From NCBI RefSeq assembly GCF_014696135.1, contig NZ_JACJPP010000007.1:310001-374000 (forward strand): DNA of 64,000 bases, given 5' to 3'. The notes under the pieces are model-generated. The model was not told the DNA's origin. It saw nothing but the letters and a program-made list of their open reading frames with translations, and searched no databases. Made by a program: the position numbers and the translations under genes. The stretch's first letter is position 1; each line of letters starts with the position of its first letter. Shown piece after piece: positions 8,533-17,546 of the stretch. This stretch comes from Nodosilinea sp. FACHB-141. Its GTDB lineage: Bacteria; Cyanobacteriota; Cyanobacteriia; Phormidesmidales; Phormidesmidaceae.

Positions 8533-9048
8533 ATGGCTAAAAAAAATACCATCACTCACGCTAAAAAAGCCTTTAAGCATCAATTCGACGCCATGGTGCC
8601 GTTGATTTTATCGGAATGGCCTCAACTAACTGAAGATAATCTGCTGGCCACCAAAGGTGACCTAGAGCTGGCCGTGGATTATATCAGCAGCGAAATGGAT
8701 AATACCAAAACTCGCATTCGCCGCCATCTGAATGAGCTAGCTGACTTGGTCGAAGTGGATCCACCGGTTTTGAGCAATGTCTCTCGCAAGTCTTCCATCA
8801 ATGGAATATCGTCTGCCCTAAAATCTACTGTCCTAGACGCTACTGAGCCCTTGGGGGTAAGTAAAACCAGCATTGACAATCTGCTCGATGACCTCGAATC
8901 GCGCACCGAAAACCTAATCCAAGAGCTGAAGGCTGAAATGCTCCCCGAGCTTGAGAAACGCGCTCGCAGCAACTTGGGGCAAAGCCTGCTAATCGCCCTG
9001 GGCCTTGGCTTTGTGTTGGGTCTGATCTTGGGAGGCAAGCGTGGCTAG
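8533..9048 (+). CDS. DUF883/ElaB-like membrane-anchored helical protein
   Basis: This 171-residue, mostly helical protein has a charged amphipathic body (residues 1-145, for example LNELADLVEVD and LLDDLESRTENLIQELKAEM) and one C-terminal membrane segment (SLLIALGLGFVLGLILGGKRG). The layout resembles ElaB/YqjD-type (DUF883) proteins, which tether to the inner membrane. It overlaps the next gene by eight bases, and that gene encodes a YqjE/holin-like protein. ElaB/YqjD and YqjE genes are commonly paired, which supports both calls. The exact role is unknown. Confidence 0.68.
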   Translation: MAKKNTITHAKKAFKHQFDAMVPLILSEWPQLTEDNLLATKGDLELAVDYISSEMDNTKTRIRRHLNELADLVEVDPPVLSNVSRKSSINGISSALKSTVLDATEPLGVSKTSIDNLLDDLESRTENLIQELKAEMLPELEKRARSNLGQSLLIALGLGFVLGLILGGKRG

Positions 9049-9430
9049 CTCTGACTCCACCTTTGACCAAATCGAAGGTTACTTTCGACGACTGTGGCGT
9101 CTGATGACGGTGCTGATCGATACCCACCTCAACGTGGCGGTGCAAGAGGCTAACTACGAAAGCCGACGGTTGATCAGTGGGTTTATTCTGCTGGGCATCG
9201 GCATTGGTCTAGTTACCACAGCGGTTGTGCTCGGCGTTGTCGCCAGCGTGGCGTTTGCTCAATCTCTAGGGCTGAGCTGGCTTCAGGCAATCGGGGCCGT
9301 AGCTGGGGTCAATCTGCTGCTGGGACTGATATTTCTCACCCTGGGGCGGCTGCGGCTAAGCGGGCCGCTGATGATTCAGACCCAGGCTCGCCTCTCGCGA
9401 TCGATCGCATTGCTAAAAGCCAAAGAGTAA
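9041..9430 (+). CDS. Phage holin family / YqjE-like membrane protein
   Basis: This 129-residue protein has an N-terminal amphipathic helix (FRRLWRLMTVLIDTHLNVAVQEA) and two long membrane segments (LLGIGIGLVTTAVVLGVVAS and LQAIGAVAGVNLLLGLIFLT), typical of the holin-like superfamily 3-6/YqjE group. Despite the family name there is no phage context. It starts with GTG at 9041, inside the end of the previous gene, with GGAGG of that gene serving as ribosome binding site, so the two are probably translationally coupled. Confidence 0.75.
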   Translation: MASSDSTFDQIEGYFRRLWRLMTVLIDTHLNVAVQEANYESRRLISGFILLGIGIGLVTTAVVLGVVASVAFAQSLGLSWLQAIGAVAGVNLLLGLIFLTLGRLRLSGPLMIQTQARLSRSIALLKAKE

Positions 9431-9498
9431 TTAGAGAAGTAAGCGGCCTGCAATAGAGAACTTTGCGACCAATGCCAGACATTACTCAGGCAAGACGC

Positions 9499-10005
9499 TT
9501 AGCTCTGCTTTATCATCTGCAGCAGCAGTCCCAATACCTGATCCATACTTCCCTGAAGGGATCTAATCTCCAGCTCGATGCGATCGAGCCGCTCTAGTAC
9601 TTGGCTGCTGTGGTCAGAATTTGGAATCCAGGTTTCGCTGCTGCCAGAAATCTCGTTGACCTCATTCAGTTTTGCTGCCAAAGAATCCCAGCTATTCGCC
9701 TTGATATCGAAATGAGCCTTAGCGGCTTTGAGAGTCTTAAATTCCTGCTTTAGATCCGCAACTTCATAAGTAGTTGGAGCCTCGCTCTGATCCCTTTGAC
9801 TCAAATCCTCTTCGACCATCTCCACTACCTCACCAATGAGCCGATCGTGGTTCTGGGCTATCTGGGCTGCCGCACCCAGTATCCGGGAGGTAGCTTTAAT
9901 CTGCGTATCCGTTTCCTGCCGTAAGGTTTCGGCAATGTTGCGGAGGCGATCGCCCAGGGTCGCAGGTTGTGAAGCCGGAATTATTGAAGCTGAATCGTTG
10001 CTCAT
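9499..10005 (-). CDS. Hypothetical helical/coiled-coil protein
   Basis: This 168-residue soluble protein is second in a two-gene operon. It has helical stretches LGDRLRNIAETLRQETDTQIK, VADLKQEFKTLKAAKAHFD and a C-terminal heptad-like coil (VLERLDRIELEIRSLQGSMDQ). There is no signal peptide, membrane segment or enzyme motif, and I do not recognise the family. It starts 14 bases after the stop of the 10020-10691 gene, so the two products may act together. That is inference from context. Confidence 0.6.
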   Translation of the reverse strand: MSNDSASIIPASQPATLGDRLRNIAETLRQETDTQIKATSRILGAAAQIAQNHDRLIGEVVEMVEEDLSQRDQSEAPTTYEVADLKQEFKTLKAAKAHFDIKANSWDSLAAKLNEVNEISGSSETWIPNSDHSSQVLERLDRIELEIRSLQGSMDQVLGLLLQMIKQS

Positions 10006-10019
10006 GGATTACCTGTTCT

Positions 10020-10691
10020 TTACTCCGCCAGGATTTCCCTAACAGCAGTCCATATCCGCTGAAACTTTTGCAGCATTCCTACTGGATTATTGGCCACCTC
10101 ACCATCAACTGAATCTACTAACCTCTGAATTCGATCCATCCGGGATGCTACATCTTCCAAGCTCTGAATAGCTTGATCCTTTTTGGTCAGCGACTCGCGC
10201 AGGACGATCGCCATTTGGCCAATCTCTTCCTTCAACCGCTCGTTTTCCCGCTTGCGTCGGGTCTCCCATCCTTTAATTCCTGCCTTAGAACGCCGCTCAA
10301 ATTTCAGCTCTTGCTCAACCTGCTTGTACAGCGCCAGGTAGTTCTGAGACTCTTGGTGAGCTTCGTTGTACTTGACCTCAAGCTCGCTACTTTTGGCTTT
10401 CTCCTCGGTATAAAGCGTCAGATACGAACTCGCCTGCTCTTGGGTTTCCCGAAAGAGAACAATCGTCGATTGCAGCTTTTCCCCTTGCTCTCGATAAAGC
10501 GTTTGGCTTTCCTCTAGCTGTCGCTCTTTCTCGACAACTTGATCCTTAGCCTCATCCCGTTGCGATCGCACGTTAATGAGAATCTGCCGAAGCTCGTTGT
10601 ACGGTATCGGCTCAGCCCGCTTCGCCTGCGGGTGCTGAATCGCGTTGTCGTCGTTTGAATTACGTCTGTCGGCCCGTCGCATTCCCGGCAT
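10020..10691 (-). CDS. Hypothetical long coiled-coil protein
   Basis: This 223-residue protein is dominated by charged helical heptads from about residue 30 to 195 (for example RDEAKDQVVEKERQLEESQ, LYTEEKAKSSELEVKYNEA). A basic patch GIKGWETRRKRENERLKEE sits near the middle and the N-terminus is polar and basic (MPGMRRADRRNS). GxKGWxxRRKR recalls short nucleic-acid-binding patches, but that is only an impression. It is first in an operon with the 9499-10005 gene. The family is unrecognised. Confidence 0.62.
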   Translation of the reverse strand: MPGMRRADRRNSNDDNAIQHPQAKRAEPIPYNELRQILINVRSQRDEAKDQVVEKERQLEESQTLYREQGEKLQSTIVLFRETQEQASSYLTLYTEEKAKSSELEVKYNEAHQESQNYLALYKQVEQELKFERRSKAGIKGWETRRKRENERLKEEIGQMAIVLRESLTKKDQAIQSLEDVASRMDRIQRLVDSVDGEVANNPVGMLQKFQRIWTAVREILAE

Positions 10692-10775
10692 TTATAGACA
10701 CCCTTCCCACGGCTGTATTAACCTCTTCCTGTTGAGAATGCCCCTGTCCGGAAGCTGAAGACCAAAACAGCAGCC

Positions 10776-11603
10776 CTAATCTTGCTGGGTTGAAAATTGG
10801 CGTGCTCCGATCGCCGCCAGCACCCCTGCCACCGCTAGCAGAATGGGGATTGAGTACCAGGGAAATTCGCCTAAGGGCTTGTAGGCGGCTGCCCGCAGGC
10901 CGATTGTTGTATAGGTAAGCGGTAGCAGGTAAACGATCGCCTTCAGCGCCATAGGCAGAGTGCCGGGGTCAAAGAACGTGCCGCCCAAAAACGACATCGG
11001 CACAATCAAAAAGTTGTTGAATAAGCCAACGCTTTCGAGGGATTTGACGTTGAGCCCGACAATGACTCCCAGACCGGCAAACACGGCGCAATTGAGCACC
11101 ACCAGCAGCAAAAACAGGGGATTCACAAAGCTCCAGAACCGCCCAGTGAAGAGAATCGCTACCAGAATCACCGAGCCCGCCGTCATCAGCCCGCGCACGA
11201 TGCCCGCCAGCATTTTGCCCAAGTGCAGCGCCAAGGGACGCACCGGGTAGAGCAGCATTTCCTCAAAAGTTTTGGTAAACAGGCGATCGCCGCAGATCGA
11301 AAACGTGGTGCCACCAAAGCTAATCACCATTGACGACAGCGCCACCATACCCGGCAAAATAAACTCTAGATAGTTCTCGCCTGCTGAGGGAGTAGTCACC
11401 TGGTCGATGGCGCTGCCCAGGCCCAAGCCAAAGGCCAGGATGTAGATCAGCGGTGACACCAGCCCCGATGCTGCCACCTGTGGGATGCGCACCCGCAAAT
11501 CGAGCCAGTCGCCCCAGAACACGGTGAGCATATCAACCCAGAGGGTCCGTAGAGGCAGAGCCTCGACCTGACGCAGGCGAGGACGGGAAAGAATATTGGT
11601 CAC
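10776..11603 (-). CDS. ABC-2 type transporter permease
   Basis: This 275-residue protein has six membrane segments and the ABC-2 pattern: an N-terminal cytoplasmic helix (LRVRIPQVAASGLVSPLIYILAF), LEFILPGMVALSSM, then the EEMLLYPVRPLALHLGK coupling region, and PMSFLGGTFFDPGTLP near the C-terminus. This is the daunorubicin/NodJ-like branch, which exports lipids, polysaccharides or drugs. The ATPase partner is not adjacent and not elsewhere in this window. Substrate unknown. Confidence 0.88.
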   Translation of the reverse strand: MTNILSRPRLRQVEALPLRTLWVDMLTVFWGDWLDLRVRIPQVAASGLVSPLIYILAFGLGLGSAIDQVTTPSAGENYLEFILPGMVALSSMVISFGGTTFSICGDRLFTKTFEEMLLYPVRPLALHLGKMLAGIVRGLMTAGSVILVAILFTGRFWSFVNPLFLLLVVLNCAVFAGLGVIVGLNVKSLESVGLFNNFLIVPMSFLGGTFFDPGTLPMALKAIVYLLPLTYTTIGLRAAAYKPLGEFPWYSIPILLAVAGVLAAIGARQFSTQQD

Positions 11604-11721
11604 GACATCATTTGCAACGCTTCTTAATAGTCTAAGGCGTAGGGGTATTCTCGCCAGATCGACCTGCTATTGGTCGCCAGGAGCTTTATGGTAAAAGGCC
11701 GCAATGTCGAATTAGACCCCC

Positions 11722-11934
11722 CTAGGGGTTAAAAAGCTCGTCTTCGTTGCCAACCCACCACTCTCCCAAGCCCATCAGCTCCTTGTGCAGCGCTTGAAGC
11801 TCCTCCATGTAGAGTTCAGGGGGAGTGGTGTCTTTGCGCTCTTCTAGCTTTTTCAAGCGCAGCAGCACTAGCAGCCAGGGTTTAGAGATGCCATCTCTAG
11901 CCTCGATAAATTGGGCAAGCTCGCGACTGTCCAT
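11722..11934 (-). CDS. Small conserved hypothetical protein
   Basis: This 70-residue acidic protein reads MDSRELAQFIEARDGISKPW, then LLVLLRLKKLEERK and MEELQALHKELMGLGEWWVG. It is soluble and helical, with no known motif. A longer frame starts at 12021, but the extra residues look less protein-like, so I prefer the ATG at 11934. It is divergent from ppsA. Confidence 0.55.
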   Translation of the reverse strand: MDSRELAQFIEARDGISKPWLLVLLRLKKLEERKDTTPPELYMEELQALHKELMGLGEWWVGNEDELFNP

Positions 11935-12220
11935 GGTTAACCTGCGGCTGGGGGTATGAATTACTGTAACAGCGGTGCCAATGGTCTGCCTGACCCGCTC
12001 TACAGCCAAGGTTGTATACATCTATTGCGTTAGAGACACGAAAAGTTAGATAAGGTTGTGGGCTGATCCCCAGATTTTTAGCATGGAGATGTGCGGCGCG
12101 TTGGCGAAGCCTGATCTGGGCAAAATCGCCGGTCTCCAGCTACTTAGAAATTTCAGCAGTCCTTACGAGTGGAGCGTTTCGGTCGCACAGCCTTTGCGAG
12201 TACTTCTTTGAGGTGGCGAC

Positions 12221-14713
12221 ATGGTAGCTACGTCTGTAGTTCAGCATTCTTTGGTGCAGCGTGATCAACAGTTGGTGCTCTGGCTCGACCAGGTACGGCT
12301 AGAGGATGTGCACCTTGTGGGCGGCAAAAATGCCTCCCTTGGAGAAATGATTCAGCAGCTCACGCCCAAGGGCGTGAGAGTGCCAACGGGGTTTGCCACC
12401 ACCTCCTACGCCTACCGCTACTTCATTGAGAAAACTGGGCTAGATGCTCAGCTGCGCCAGGTGCTAGGCGGTTTCGACGTGAACGATGTGAGCGAGCTGC
12501 GGCGACGGGGCAGAAAGGCGCGATCGCTGATTCTCAACGCCACCTTCCCCGACGACCTGAAGGCTGCCATTCTCACGGCTTACCACCAGATGTGTGAGGA
12601 GGCAGGGCAGAGCCTCTGCTTTGGTGATGAGTCCTGCCTGCAAGACCACGCCTACACTGAGGTTGATGTGGCTGTGCGCTCTAGCGCCACCGCCGAAGAT
12701 TTGCCCGACGCCAGCTTTGCGGGCCAGCAAGAGACCTACCTGAACGTCTACGGTGACCAGGCAGTGCTAATTGCCTGCAAGAAATGCTACGCCTCGCTGT
12801 TTACCGATCGCGCCATTTCCTATCGCACCACCAAACACTTCGACCACTTCGATGTGGCCCTATCGGTGTGCATTCAGCGCATGGTGCGCTCCGATCTCGC
12901 CACCTCGGGGGTGATGTTCTCCATCGATACCGAGACCGGCTTCCAAAACGCGGTGCTGCTGACCGCCGCCTACGGCCTGGGCGAAAATGTGGTGCAGGGC
13001 ACCGTCAACCCCGACGAATATGTGGTGTTTAAACCCACCCTCAAATCTGGCCACAAACCTATTCTCAGCAAGCGCTTGGGCACCAAAGCCCTGCGCATGG
13101 TCTATAACACTACCGGCACCGAGCTGACCAAAAACGAGCCGGTGCCCCTGGCCGACCAAGAGCGTTTTGCCATCGAAGAAGACGACATTCTTCAGCTCGC
13201 CCAGTGGGCCTGCACTATCGAAGAGCACTACAGCCAACTGCGCGGCGTCCACAGCCCCATGGATATTGAGTGGGCCAAGGATGGCCATACGGGGGAGCTG
13301 TTTATCGTGCAGGCCCGGCCTGAAACGGTGCAATCGCAGAAATCGCAGAATGAGCTGCGATCGTACATTCTCGACGTGCCCGAGGGTGCGGAGCCGGTGG
13401 CCCGTGGGCGCGCCGTAGGCGATCTGATTGGCCAGGGCGAGGCCTGCGTGATTTTAGAGGTGTCCCAAATTGCCGAGTTCCGCCCTGGGGAAGTGCTGGT
13501 CACGGCTCGCACCGACCCCGACTGGGAGCCGATTATGAAGCAGGCCAGTGCGATCGTCACTGACCAGGGCGGGCGTACCTGCCACGCCGCCATCATTGCG
13601 CGAGAGCTGGGTATTCCGGCGATCGTCGGCTGCGACAACGCCACTCAAATGCTCGAGATGGGTGACTTCGTCACTGTCTCCTGCGCCGAGGGCGAAGAAG
13701 GGGTGATCTACCGAGGCGAGCTGCCCTTTAGGGTCGAGACTACCAAGCTCGATAGCCTGCCCGAAACCCGCACCAAGATCATGATGAACGTAGGCAACCC
13801 CGAGAAGGCCTTTACCCTAGCCGCCCTGCCCAACGACGGTGTTGGCCTAGCTCGGCTGGAATTTATCATCGCCAACCACATTAAAGTGCACCCGCTGGCC
13901 CTGCTCAACTTTGACAGCCTCGCCAACGGCTCTGAAAAGCGTGAAATTCAGCAGTTGACGGCTCATTACGACCACAAACCCGATTACTTCACCGATAAGC
14001 TAGCCCAGGGTGTCGGTACCTTGGCTGCTGCCTTTTATCCCAAACCGGTGGTGGTGCGACTGTCCGACTTTAAGAGCAACGAGTACGCCCATCTGCTGGG
14101 TGGCAGCACCTTTGAACCTGACGAAGAAAACCCAATGCTGGGCTGGCGCGGTGCCTCTCGCTACTACGACGAGCGCTACCGTGACGGTTTTGCCCTTGAG
14201 TGCCAGGCCCTCAAGCGGGTGCGCGATGATATGGGCCTCACCAATGTGATTTTGATGGTACCCTTCTGCCGCACTCCCGAAGAGGGCCGCCGGGTGCTTG
14301 AGGAAATGGCCCGACACGGCCTAGTGCGTGGCGAAAATGATCTGAAGGTCTACGTGATGTGCGAACTGCCTAATAACGTAATCTTGGCTGACGAGTTCAG
14401 CCAGGTGTTCGATGGCTTTTCCATTGGCTCGAACGACCTCACGCAGCTTACCCTGGGGATCGATCGCGACTCGGCCCTGGTGGCCCATCTGTTCGACGAG
14501 CGCAGCACCGGGGTCAAGCGCATGGTGAAGATGGCGATTCAAACCGCTAAGGAGCACGGCCGCAAAATTGGCATTTGTGGTCAGGGCCCCAGCGACTACC
14601 CCGAGTTTGCCCGCTTCCTAGTAGAGCAGGGCATCGACTCCATCAGCCTCAACCCAGACACGGTGATCAAAACCCGCCTAGAGATCGCCGACATGGAGCA
14701 GCAAATAGGTTGA
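12221..14713 (+). CDS. ppsA: Phosphoenolpyruvate synthase
   Basis: PEP synthase makes phosphoenolpyruvate from pyruvate, ATP and water for gluconeogenesis. The 830-residue protein has the three expected domains. The N-terminal ATP-binding domain has VGGKNASLGEM and EVDVAVRSSATAEDLP. The swivelling phosphohistidine domain has GGRTCHAAIIARELGIPAIVG, with the catalytic His at residue 455. The C-terminal PEP/pyruvate barrel has VGLARLEF, GWRGASRYY, GSNDLTQLTLGIDRD and GICGQGPSDYP. Length and motifs are normal for the family. It starts at the ATG at 12221 behind AGGTGG. It is transcribed alone, and a long gene-free spacer follows. Confidence 0.97.
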   Translation: MVATSVVQHSLVQRDQQLVLWLDQVRLEDVHLVGGKNASLGEMIQQLTPKGVRVPTGFATTSYAYRYFIEKTGLDAQLRQVLGGFDVNDVSELRRRGRKARSLILNATFPDDLKAAILTAYHQMCEEAGQSLCFGDESCLQDHAYTEVDVAVRSSATAEDLPDASFAGQQETYLNVYGDQAVLIACKKCYASLFTDRAISYRTTKHFDHFDVALSVCIQRMVRSDLATSGVMFSIDTETGFQNAVLLTAAYGLGENVVQGTVNPDEYVVFKPTLKSGHKPILSKRLGTKALRMVYNTTGTELTKNEPVPLADQERFAIEEDDILQLAQWACTIEEHYSQLRGVHSPMDIEWAKDGHTGELFIVQARPETVQSQKSQNELRSYILDVPEGAEPVARGRAVGDLIGQGEACVILEVSQIAEFRPGEVLVTARTDPDWEPIMKQASAIVTDQGGRTCHAAIIARELGIPAIVGCDNATQMLEMGDFVTVSCAEGEEGVIYRGELPFRVETTKLDSLPETRTKIMMNVGNPEKAFTLAALPNDGVGLARLEFIIANHIKVHPLALLNFDSLANGSEKREIQQLTAHYDHKPDYFTDKLAQGVGTLAAAFYPKPVVVRLSDFKSNEYAHLLGGSTFEPDEENPMLGWRGASRYYDERYRDGFALECQALKRVRDDMGLTNVILMVPFCRTPEEGRRVLEEMARHGLVRGENDLKVYVMCELPNNVILADEFSQVFDGFSIGSNDLTQLTLGIDRDSALVAHLFDERSTGVKRMVKMAIQTAKEHGRKIGICGQGPSDYPEFARFLVEQGIDSISLNPDTVIKTRLEIADMEQQIG

Positions 14714-15269
14714 GAATGGCTACAGCTCCCAGGGATATTTCAAAACCTGGAAAGTTTGAGCCTAAAGGATTGCTTCACGGGTGTTCGTAGTTTTGTGGGA
14801 TAGCCCTCTTGGTCGTTCGGTCAGGACAGGCAGGAGCCTATTCCACAAAACCTAACGGCATTTGGCTAATCCGCTGATGAAAATTTAGGCAAGACTCTGA
14901 TCAGTCTCGAAGTCTTTGAGTCCTGTGGGGTCATCGCTCGGGTCGAACGGTTTAGAGAAGAGCGTACTTTTGTGTGATTGGCGGCGAATAATTCTAAGCA
15001 GCTTAAGCAGTTAAGGACTGTAGCTGCTATGTACGATCTTGGCTTTCGTGAAAAGACTCAGTCAGAGTCATTTGGAAAAATCTTAATCAATCATTTGTAC
15101 GATTAATCCTGAGATAGAGCCTTCTAGAAAAAGTAACCCTTATGCTGTAAAGCAAAGAGTTTGAGCGATCGCTTGCTCTGCCAAATTGCAGGTCAAAACC
15201 GATTATTTTGTCATTGCTTCATCACTGCGATCGTAGTCATTCTCTCCTCTAGATTATGAGTAGGAACAA
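14714..15269. other. 556-base AT-richer intergenic region
   Basis: No open frame looks real. A dispersed-repeat copy lies at 14794-14852. The rest, especially 14990-15240, is visibly richer in A and T than the surroundings and presumably carries the promoter of the asparaginase/ATP-grasp operon. One HIP1-like GCGATCGC-containing stretch is near 15165. I found no terminator with a T-tract for ppsA. Confidence 0.6.
14794..14852. repeat. Dispersed palindromic repeat, copy A
   Basis: The sequence TGTGGGATAGCCCTCTTGGT, then GTCAGGACAGGCAGGAGCC and CACAAAACCTAAC, matches in order the element at 53389-53443 (GGGATAGCC, TCTTGG, GGTCAGG/GGCAGGA, CC..ACAAAA). The AGGC/GCCT arms are kept, while the first hairpin is degraded relative to copy B. 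Confidence 0.6.
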
Positions 15270-16157
15270 ATGAATCAGGTTAAGCCAGTTATCGTTGTTC
15301 ACGGTGGAGCTAAAACCATTTCAGAAGACAAACTGGAAGCAAATCACGCTGGGTGTCGAGCAGCAGTAGAGGCGGGGTGGAAGATACTTCGTAGCGGTGG
15401 TAGTGCAGCTGCAGCCGTTGAAGCTGCTATTCAGGTATTAGAGTCTGACCAAACATTCAATGCCGGCTTCGGTTCAACCATGAATAGTGAAGGCGAAGTC
15501 GAAGACGATGCCGCCATGATGGATGGAGCAACGTTAGATTGGGGAGCCGTTGCAGCCGTGCAGGGAGTTCGTCATCCCATCTCCGTTGCCCGCAAGATTA
15601 TGGAAGACAAGCCTCGATTCCTAGTGGCTGAAAGTGGTGAACGATTTGCCCTCGAGCACGGGCTAGAGGTGTGTGATAAAGATGACCTGGTCAGCGAAGA
15701 ACAGTATCAGGAATGGAAAGAAGAAGCTAACGTCTTAGATCGTCCAAATACTGTGGGCTGTGTGGCACTTGACAGCAGTGGCAATCTTGCTGCAGGTACT
15801 TCCACAGGTGGTACGACTGGCCAATCCCAAGGACGTGTGGGCGATTCTGCTTTAGTTGGCGCTGGTTTATATGCGGATAATCAACTGGGAGCTTGCTCAA
15901 CTACTGGGGATGGCGAATCAATTATTCCGGTGGTACTTGCGAAGACGGCAATCGATGCCTTAGCTGAAGAAACTCATCCAGACCAAGCAGCCCAACACGC
16001 GATCAACACCCTCAAAGCTCGTGTAAAAGGTGAGGCAGGCTGTATCTTGCTTGATAGCCAGGGACGCATCGGGTGGGCATACAACTCAGACAATATGGCG
16101 GTTGCCTACATGACTGAAGCTTTGCAGCAGCCAGCCGTTTTTACCCAAAAGGAATAA
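15270..16157 (+). CDS. Isoaspartyl peptidase / plant-type L-asparaginase (Ntn hydrolase)
   Basis: These enzymes cleave beta-aspartyl dipeptides or asparagine. The precursor self-cleaves to expose an N-terminal threonine. The 295-residue protein has VIVVHGGAKTI at the N-terminus, NAGFGSTMNSEGEVEDDAAMMDG, the cleavage site/nucleophile in NTVGCVALD (Thr161), and the binding loops RVGDSALVGAGLYAD and TTGDGESII. It is about 20 residues shorter than many homologues because the linker before the nucleophile is short. It lies 24 bases before an ATP-grasp ligase gene, and the pair differs from its surroundings in being AT-richer with a different codon use. A role in a specialised amide/isopeptide pathway is inferred; general asparagine or cyanophycin dipeptide turnover is the alternative. 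Confidence 0.92.
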   Translation: MNQVKPVIVVHGGAKTISEDKLEANHAGCRAAVEAGWKILRSGGSAAAAVEAAIQVLESDQTFNAGFGSTMNSEGEVEDDAAMMDGATLDWGAVAAVQGVRHPISVARKIMEDKPRFLVAESGERFALEHGLEVCDKDDLVSEEQYQEWKEEANVLDRPNTVGCVALDSSGNLAAGTSTGGTTGQSQGRVGDSALVGAGLYADNQLGACSTTGDGESIIPVVLAKTAIDALAEETHPDQAAQHAINTLKARVKGEAGCILLDSQGRIGWAYNSDNMAVAYMTEALQQPAVFTQKE

Positions 16158-16181
16158 TTATTTGCGATCGCTTAAACTGCC

Positions 16182-17453
16182 ATGTTTTCTCAAACTGACT
16201 TTGAATTCTTCCAAGGCAATTCTTTTTCTGATCTCTTCGCCCAGGATATTGAAAATGAATCCTATGCCCTGATCTTAAATTATCCCGCAACTGCAAAATG
16301 GGCAGCTTATCCTAACGTCCAGAAGTATTTTCTGCAAGACGGCAGCAGTGAAGCTACCAAAACGTCATTTGACAAAATTTGCCAAAAAGAACCTTGGAAA
16401 AATCTAGCTGTACTGGGAGACACGCTTCCTGGGGTAGTCATTAACCCACCGCAAAACCTCTTAGTGAGGTATTGGCAAGAGCATTTTGGCTTTGGCGATC
16501 GACAACTAGAGATGATGGATTGCTCAACATATTTAGATGACTTCAACCAGAGCAACCACCTCAGTCAAGCGATTACGCTTTTCCCGTTCGATCGATTACT
16601 GCCCGAGAAACATGCCGTCAACCCCGATACGCACTATCGTTTGTTGAGCAAAGCCACCCTCGCCAAGTTAGGAGTGCTCTGCCCAATTTACCAAACCTAC
16701 GATTTAAGTCAGGTTGATCTAAATCAAATTCAACTTCCATCAGAGTACCCCTACCTAATTAAGACATCGCATGGTCTTTCGGGCGAGGGTACTTATATCA
16801 TTCGCAGCAATAGCGATCTTAACTACTGCTTGGAAGAACTCAAGAAGTATATGAGGATCAATCTATTAGAAACCATTATTGTTTCAGAATTTGTTAAGCA
16901 TGAAGTTGGTAACTATTGTGTGCAGCTCTATGTTAATAAAGCTGGAAAGATTACTCTAATTGGTGTGACACAGCAGCTAGTAAGTTCCGAAGGAAATTAT
17001 TTAGGTGGGTTAGTCGATTACACAAATGATATGAGCAAATTCTTTCCAATGATTTCGGCGATCGGAGAGTATGCCTATCAGCAAGGATATTTCGGTATTA
17101 TTGGTTTTGATGTTCTGGAAGATAGGGATGGAAAACTTTATGCGATCGACGCTAACTTTCGCATTAACGGTTCCACACCGCTTTGTCTTCAGCGCCATTT
17201 GTTGTTGAAGCATGGTAAAGCGATCGCAAAATATTCGAGCGATTATCGGATGGAAGGAACGCTTGATTCAATTTTGCTCACACTAAAGTCAGAGCTAGAG
17301 CGCAAAGATTTTCTTATCTTGTCGGCGCTAGAAAAGGTGAAGTATGGAAAAATCTATACCGAAATCTATGGCATTGCCACGGGAAAAAGCTTACAAGATA
17401 TGCAACAGATAGAACAGAGCTTGCACAGCAAAGGCTTGCATTTGACGAGCTAA
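16182..17453 (+). CDS. ATP-grasp domain protein (putative amino acid/peptide ligase)
   Basis: ATP-grasp ligases activate a carboxylate as acyl-phosphate and join it to an amine. In this 423-residue protein the N-terminal ~150 residues are a preATP-grasp region without recognised motif. The ATP-binding part has YPYLIKTSHGLSGEGTYIIR (Lys194, glycine-rich loop 197-203) and IIVSEFVKHEVGNYCVQLY. The metal site is DANFRING (Asp323, Asn325, Arg327, Asn329), all consistent with an active enzyme. It does not look like a known housekeeping member (carbamoyl-phosphate, biotin, glutathione or D-Ala-D-Ala ligases). It is second in an operon with the isoaspartyl peptidase, which suggests its product contains an amide or isopeptide bond. 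The substrate is unknown. Confidence 0.85.
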   Translation: MFSQTDFEFFQGNSFSDLFAQDIENESYALILNYPATAKWAAYPNVQKYFLQDGSSEATKTSFDKICQKEPWKNLAVLGDTLPGVVINPPQNLLVRYWQEHFGFGDRQLEMMDCSTYLDDFNQSNHLSQAITLFPFDRLLPEKHAVNPDTHYRLLSKATLAKLGVLCPIYQTYDLSQVDLNQIQLPSEYPYLIKTSHGLSGEGTYIIRSNSDLNYCLEELKKYMRINLLETIIVSEFVKHEVGNYCVQLYVNKAGKITLIGVTQQLVSSEGNYLGGLVDYTNDMSKFFPMISAIGEYAYQQGYFGIIGFDVLEDRDGKLYAIDANFRINGSTPLCLQRHLLLKHGKAIAKYSSDYRMEGTLDSILLTLKSELERKDFLILSALEKVKYGKIYTEIYGIATGKSLQDMQQIEQSLHSKGLHLTS

Positions 17454-17546
17454 TACACAGAGAGTACAGGGCGTGGTTGAGGTTGAGTGAGGTTTCAAAA
17501 ACGCCCGTGTAGCTGACTGTTCGAGATTGATTTGATCACACCAGGC

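Noticed and set aside
9041..9430. Holin-like gene as evidence of a prophage
   Set aside because: No phage structural, integrase or lysis genes nearby; YqjE-type proteins share the fold and are chromosomal.
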